This document shows positions 63,637 through 64,000 of a stretch of 64,000 nt of DNA, piece by piece. The position numbers were made by a program, and so were the translations under genes. Position 1 is the first letter of the stretch. Every line of letters starts with the position of its first letter. The stretch lies in NCBI RefSeq assembly GCF_014058705.1, contig NZ_CP059692.1, positions 2,733,001 to 2,797,000 of the forward strand, read 5' to 3'. Below the pieces are notes generated by a model. It was not told the DNA's origin. It did not search any database and saw only the letters and a program-made list of their open reading frames with translations. The stretch comes from Aureimonas mangrovi (lineage in GTDB: Bacteria; Pseudomonadota; Alphaproteobacteria; Rhizobiales; Rhizobiaceae).

Positions 63637-64000
63637 AATGAGCTGGACGGACGAACGTATCGACCTTCTCAAGAAGCGCTGGGCCGATGGTCACAGCGCC
63701 AGCCAGATCGCGGGCGAGCTCGGCGGCGTCACCCGAAATGCGGTGATCGGCAAGGTCCATCGCCTGAAGCTCGAAAGCCGGATCAAGACCGCGCCCGTCA
63801 CCGAGCCCGTAGCCACGGTGAAGGCCAAGCCCGCAACGGCGGAGCCCGTACGCCCGGCCGAGACGGCCGCCCCGCGCCTCGTCGTTGCCTCGCAGGCCGG
63901 CATTTCGCGCCAGCCGACGGCGCGCGCCATCGGCGCCACCGCATTGAAGATGGAGGAAGAGGTCGATCTCGTCGCAGAGCGCGGTCTCGTCACCGAGCAG
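63637..64000 (+). CDS. gcrA: GcrA cell cycle regulator, N-terminal part
   Basis: Begins with ATG 63637 (GAGGAG 9 nt upstream) and runs off the window. The first 50 residues are the GcrA DNA-binding domain: 'MSWTDERIDLLKKRWADGHS', 'ASQIAGELGGVTRNAVIGKV', 'HRLKLESR'. The following Pro/Ala/Lys-rich linker is visible up to 'KMEEEVDLVAERGLVTEQ'. GcrA binds sigma70-RNA polymerase and CcrM-methylated GANTC promoters to drive S-phase genes in Alphaproteobacteria. Its C-terminal sigma-binding part lies beyond the window. Confidence 0.95.

Overview
The window is a GC-rich (roughly two-thirds G+C by eye) chromosomal segment of an alphaproteobacterium, most likely of the order Hyphomicrobiales (Rhizobiales). 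Pointers to this are a GcrA cell-cycle regulator, a PodJ-type polarity protein, a zapA-6S RNA-fau locus, a SAM-II riboswitch in front of metZ, a class I lysyl-tRNA synthetase, the two-domain dCTP deaminase, and the gene order metZ-apaG/hslO-argF-argD/gcrA. The family cannot be fixed from sequence reading alone. Coding density is high. I see no transposase, integrase, prophage or CRISPR array, so this looks like core chromosome with a few accessory genes.

Layout. 1-7.4 kb: end of a serine hydrolase, a cell-wall hydrolase lipoprotein, yebC, a metallo-hydrolase broken by an apparent one-base frameshift, prfC, a GST/YmdB pair, a CAP-domain lipoprotein and fau. 7.4-11.4 kb: 6S RNA, zapA and a DUF4164 gene on the minus strand; gap, a glycolipid-binding-like gene and pgk on the plus strand. 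11.4-17.7 kb: a GDSL autotransporter, a flavin monooxygenase-like gene, an alpha/beta hydrolase and a divergent SDR/AraC pair. 17.7-25.2 kb: three members of the ligase-associated DNA-damage set (MBL exonuclease, Lhr-type helicase, PdeM phosphoesterase) interleaved with a methyltransferase, a YitT protein and an exported formamidase-like protein, but with no ATP-dependent ligase. 25-33 kb: an SDR/HTH pair, TauE with TIGR02186, and a very large podJ-like gene. 33-39.3 kb: a MerR regulator and three beta-oxidation genes ending in a clear terminator. 39-47.7 kb: YihY, an S24 repressor, a degenerate SNase-like protein, class I lysS, a solute-binding protein, a GT2 glycosyltransferase, DUF2188 and an L,D-transpeptidase. 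48-51.4 kb: exbB-exbD-tonB and small genes. 52-56.3 kb: a sulfate ABC transporter operon. 56.3-64 kb: trmO, tRNA-Gly, dCTP deaminase, SAM-II riboswitch-metZ, apaG, hslO-argF-argD and the start of gcrA.

Connections. Sulfate uptake (sbp-cysT-W-A) and the SAM-regulated metZ belong to the same sulfur-to-methionine theme, and TauE/TIGR02186 may export sulfur compounds. The MerR-acyl-CoA dehydrogenase-thiolase-FadJ block is a self-contained fatty-acid degradation unit with a recognisable palindromic operator. Cell-cycle signals appear twice: a CtrA-like half-site pair in front of the podJ-like gene, and a cluster of GANTC sites plus a DnaA-box-like 9-mer in front of gcrA. The least ordinary items are the ligase-less DNA repair set, the small ORF with a perfect hairpin in the argD leader, the structured gcrA leader, and the glycolipid-binding-like gene coupled between gap and pgk.
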